The notes below the pieces were generated by a model. That model ran no database searches and had not been told where the DNA came from. It was given only the letters and a program-made list of their open reading frames with translations. 6,250 nucleotides of DNA from Acidobacteriaceae bacterium. Its GTDB lineage: Bacteria; Acidobacteriota; Terriglobia; Terriglobales; Acidobacteriaceae. The position numbers were made by a program, and so were the translations under genes. The stretch is from the NCBI GenBank assembly GCA_030039895.1, contig JASHUR010000097.1, forward strand, positions 1 to 6,250. Direction: 5' to 3'. Shown piece after piece: positions 3,817 to 6,250 of this stretch (positions are counted from its first letter, which is position 1; every line of letters starts with the position of its first letter).

Positions 3817-6250
3817 ATGCAGACCCTCCGCCAGGACATCGCCTACGCCCTCCGCCAGATGCGGCTCTCGCCCGTTTTCACCCTCACCGCCATGCTCACC
3901 CTCGCCCTCGGCATCGGAGCCACCACCGCCATCTTTTCCCTCATCGACTCCGTCATGCTCAAGTCCCTCCCCGTCGTCGACCCCTCCACCCTCTACCGCA
4001 TCGGCGAAGGCAACGACTGCTGCGTTGAGGGCGGCCCGCAGACCGACTGGGGCATGTACTCCTATCAGGTCTATCTGCTCTTCAAGGCCAACGCGCCTGA
4101 GTTCGAGCAGCTCGCCGCATTTCAGGCCGGAGGCAACATGTTTAGCGTCCGCCGCGGCCTCACCGACAACAACGCCAAGCCCTTGCGTGGCGAGTATGTC
4201 TCCGGAAACTACTTCCAGACCTTCGGCATCCAGCCCTTCGTCGGCCGCATGCTCACTCCGTCGGACGATCAGCGCTCCGCGCCGCCCGCCGCCGTTCTCA
4301 GCTACCGCGCCTGGCAACAGAACTACGGTTCCGATCCCAAAGTCGTCGGCTCTACCTTCATTCTCGACGGTCATCCATTCACCATCGCCGGCATCGCCCC
4401 GCCCGGATTCTACGGAGAAACCCTCCGCCCCGACCCTCCGGAAATATGGGTTCCGCTCCAGCAGGAGCCGCTCATTACCGGCGCAAACTCCATCCTCGAC
4501 AAAACCAGCGCCTGGCTCCGCGTCATCGGACGCCTTCGCCCCGGAGCGTCCATCAACGGCCTCAGCGCCCGCTTCACCACCATCCTCCAGCACTGGTTTG
4601 TCACCGGCTTCGTCGGCCAGGACCTTAAGGAATACCTCCCGCAGATCAAAGCCATCGCGCCCAAGCAACAGATCAAGGTCATCCCCGCCGGCGCCGGTGT
4701 CGGCGTCATGAAGGACAACTTCAAGGAGAGCCTCCGTATTCTCTTCACCGTCTGCTCGCTTGTCCTGCTCATCGCCTGCGCCAACATCGCCAACCTGCTT
4801 CTCGCCCGCGGAGCCGCACGTCGCGCTCATACCTCCGTCCGCCTCGCCCTCGGGGCCTCGCGCAAACGCCTCATCCGTCAGTCCCTTACCGAGAGCGTTG
4901 TACTCGCCATCCTCGGCGGCGTTGCCGGCATCGCCATCGCCTACCTTGGCGTCAAATTGATCCTTGCCCTCGCCATCCACGGTACTGATTTCGTTCCCAT
5001 CAGCGCCTCGCCGTCGCTTCCCGTCCTCGGCTTCGCCTTCGGCCTCTCGCTCATCACCGGAGTCCTCTTCGGCACCGTGCCCGCATGGCTCACCTCGCAT
5101 GCCAACCCCGCCGAAGCTCTTCGCGGAGCCAACCGCAGCACCGCCGACGGCTCTGCTCTCCCGCAAAAAATCTTCGTCATCGTGCAGGCCACGCTCTCCA
5201 TCGTCCTGCTTGCCGGCGCCGGACTCCTCACCCGCAGCCTCCAGAAAATGGAGCATCAGGACTTCGGCTTCAAGACCGCCCACCGCATCAACATCAGCGT
5301 CAATGCGCCTTTCTCCAGCTACCCTCCCGCCAAACTCAACGCCACCTATCAGGAACTTCAGGACCGTCTCTCCGCCATCCCCGGAGTCGAACATGCCGCT
5401 CTCGCTCTCTACTCGCCCTTCACCGATAACTGGGGCGAGCTCGTCATCCGCGCTGGCCACGGCGTCCCCGATGTCAACTCAGACCAGGGCTCATCCTGGG
5501 ATCACGTCACACCCGACTATCTCGCCACCATGGGCCAGCAAATCATTCGCGGCCGCGGCCTCACCACAGACGACACCGCCACCAGCCAGCCCGTCGCCGT
5601 CGTCGATGAAAACTTCGTCAAGCGCTTCTTCAAGAAGGGCGAAGACCCCATCGGGACCTACTTCGGCCTCGACAAACCTGAGTACAACCGGACCTTCAAA
5701 ATCGTCGGCGTCGTCCGCACCGCCAACTACACTGACCCCTCTGGACATTGGCGTCCGCCGCTCTTCTTTGTCCCGCTTGCCCAGCACATCCATTACGACT
5801 CGGCCCTCATGCAGGAAATCGACGACCGCACCCACCTCATCGAGGATGTCGTGCTCCAGATTCGCGGCAGCATGGAAGGCCTTGAACCGCAGATCCGCCG
5901 CGCCTTCGCCGAAGTCAACCCCGATATGACCATCATCCGGATTCAAACCATGGACCAGCAGGTCGCCAACCGTCTCGACCAGCAGCGCGTCGTCGCGCAA
6001 ATGACCGGACTCTTTGGCATCCTCGCCCTGGTCCTCGCTGCCGTCGGCCTTTACGGAGTCACCGCCTACATCGTTGCGCGCCGCACCAGCGAAATCGGCG
6101 TCCGCATGGCCCTCGGTGCCGACCGCCCCAAAATCGTGCGCCTCGTCCTGCGCGGAGCCTTCACCCAGATCCTCATCGGCCTCGCCATCGGCATCCCCGC
6201 ATCCATCGGATGCTCTCGCCTCATCGCTTCGCAGCTCTATCACGTTAAAG
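3817..6250 (+). CDS. ADOP-family FtsX/MacB-type permease, C-terminus cut by window edge
   Basis: 811 codons are open from the ATG at 3817 to the right edge; perhaps 50-60 residues with the last helix are missing. The start MQTLRQDIAYALRQM is typical of acidobacterial duplicated orphan permeases, and GAGG (3808-3811) lies five bases upstream. Domains in order: helix 1 (about 20-42, ending GIGATTAIFSLID), a MacB-like periplasmic domain (about 45-300) with the family's DCCVEGGPQ stretch at 67-75, and an FtsX domain (about 305-425) with the signature ACANIANLLLARG at 320-332. Helix 5 (about 452-473) is followed by a second periplasmic domain (about 475-725). The second FtsX domain starts near 732 and holds RRTSEIGVRMALGA at 755-768. 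This duplicated layout resembles MacB and LolCE permeases but lacks an ATPase domain, and no ATP-binding subunit gene is in the window. Substrate unknown; in other FtsX-like proteins ATP hydrolysis drives periplasmic movement for efflux, lipoprotein release or signalling. An upstream in-frame ATG at 3700 would add a 39-residue tail unlike the family and is not preferred. Confidence 0.93.
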   Translation, partial: MQTLRQDIAYALRQMRLSPVFTLTAMLTLALGIGATTAIFSLIDSVMLKSLPVVDPSTLYRIGEGNDCCVEGGPQTDWGMYSYQVYLLFKANAPEFEQLAAFQAGGNMFSVRRGLTDNNAKPLRGEYVSGNYFQTFGIQPFVGRMLTPSDDQRSAPPAAVLSYRAWQQNYGSDPKVVGSTFILDGHPFTIAGIAPPGFYGETLRPDPPEIWVPLQQEPLITGANSILDKTSAWLRVIGRLRPGASINGLSARFTTILQHWFVTGFVGQDLKEYLPQIKAIAPKQQIKVIPAGAGVGVMKDNFKESLRILFTVCSLVLLIACANIANLLLARGAARRAHTSVRLALGASRKRLIRQSLTESVVLAILGGVAGIAIAYLGVKLILALAIHGTDFVPISASPSLPVLGFAFGLSLITGVLFGTVPAWLTSHANPAEALRGANRSTADGSALPQKIFVIVQATLSIVLLAGAGLLTRSLQKMEHQDFGFKTAHRINISVNAPFSSYPPAKLNATYQELQDRLSAIPGVEHAALALYSPFTDNWGELVIRAGHGVPDVNSDQGSSWDHVTPDYLATMGQQIIRGRGLTTDDTATSQPVAVVDENFVKRFFKKGEDPIGTYFGLDKPEYNRTFKIVGVVRTANYTDPSGHWRPPLFFVPLAQHIHYDSALMQEIDDRTHLIEDVVLQIRGSMEGLEPQIRRAFAEVNPDMTIIRIQTMDQQVANRLDQQRVVAQMTGLFGILALVLAAVGLYGVTAYIVARRTSEIGVRMALGADRPKIVRLVLRGAFTQILIGLAIGIPASIGCSRLIASQLYHVK

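Noticed and set aside
3524..4711. 395-codon plus-strand frame overlapping the permease start
   Set aside because: The product is Ser/Pro/Arg-rich with no domain-like pattern, and the permease frame over the same bases gives a known family.
3718..5460. 580-codon open frame on the minus strand opposite the permease gene
   Set aside because: It is antisense to a clearly recognisable ADOP protein and its product is a Gly/Glu/Asp/Ala-rich low-complexity sequence. This is expected where the true gene uses mostly C/G at third positions.
5491..6243. 250-codon minus-strand frame opposite the permease 3' part
   Set aside because: Acidic, Gly/Asp-rich shadow frame opposite a well-supported gene; no motif.

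Overview
The window looks like chromosomal DNA of an acidobacterium, probably of the Terriglobia type (Granulicella, Terriglobus, Edaphobacter and relatives). The main evidence is a nearly complete gene for an ADOP-type permease (acidobacterial duplicated orphan permease), a family greatly expanded in that phylum. The GC-rich, C/G-ending codons fit this. They also open long meaningless reading frames opposite the real genes. No RNA gene, CRISPR array, insertion sequence or prophage gene was seen.

Layout, left to right. (1) 1-180, minus strand: the first 60 codons of a ribbon-helix-helix antitoxin-like protein, cut by the window edge. It is preceded at 187-238 by a perfect 11-bp inverted repeat that overlaps its ribosome binding site. 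(2) 263-1774, minus: a 12-helix MFS transporter with residues diagnostic of the phosphate:H+ symporter (PHS) family. (3) 1843-2943, minus: an exported PstS-type phosphate-binding protein, 68 bp upstream of the transporter gene and read in the same direction, with a hairpin in the gap. (4) 3241-3453, minus: a 70-residue protein that is one third histidine. (5) 3454-3816: a non-coding or weakly coding region between divergent genes, holding a possible short gene or gene remnant at 3617-3718 (minus). (6) 3817-6250, plus: the ADOP-family FtsX/MacB-type permease, cut by the right edge.

The most interesting unit is the gene pair at 263-2943. A periplasmic phosphate-binding protein normally delivers to the PstCAB ABC transporter, but no pstC, pstA or pstB lies beside this one in the window. 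Its downstream partner is a secondary transporter whose own phosphate-site residues appear conserved. This suggests a phosphate uptake or sensing module that joins a binding protein to an MFS carrier. That joining is inferred from gene order and motifs and is not shown by the sequence alone. The ADOP gene reads away from this cluster and is probably unrelated to it.
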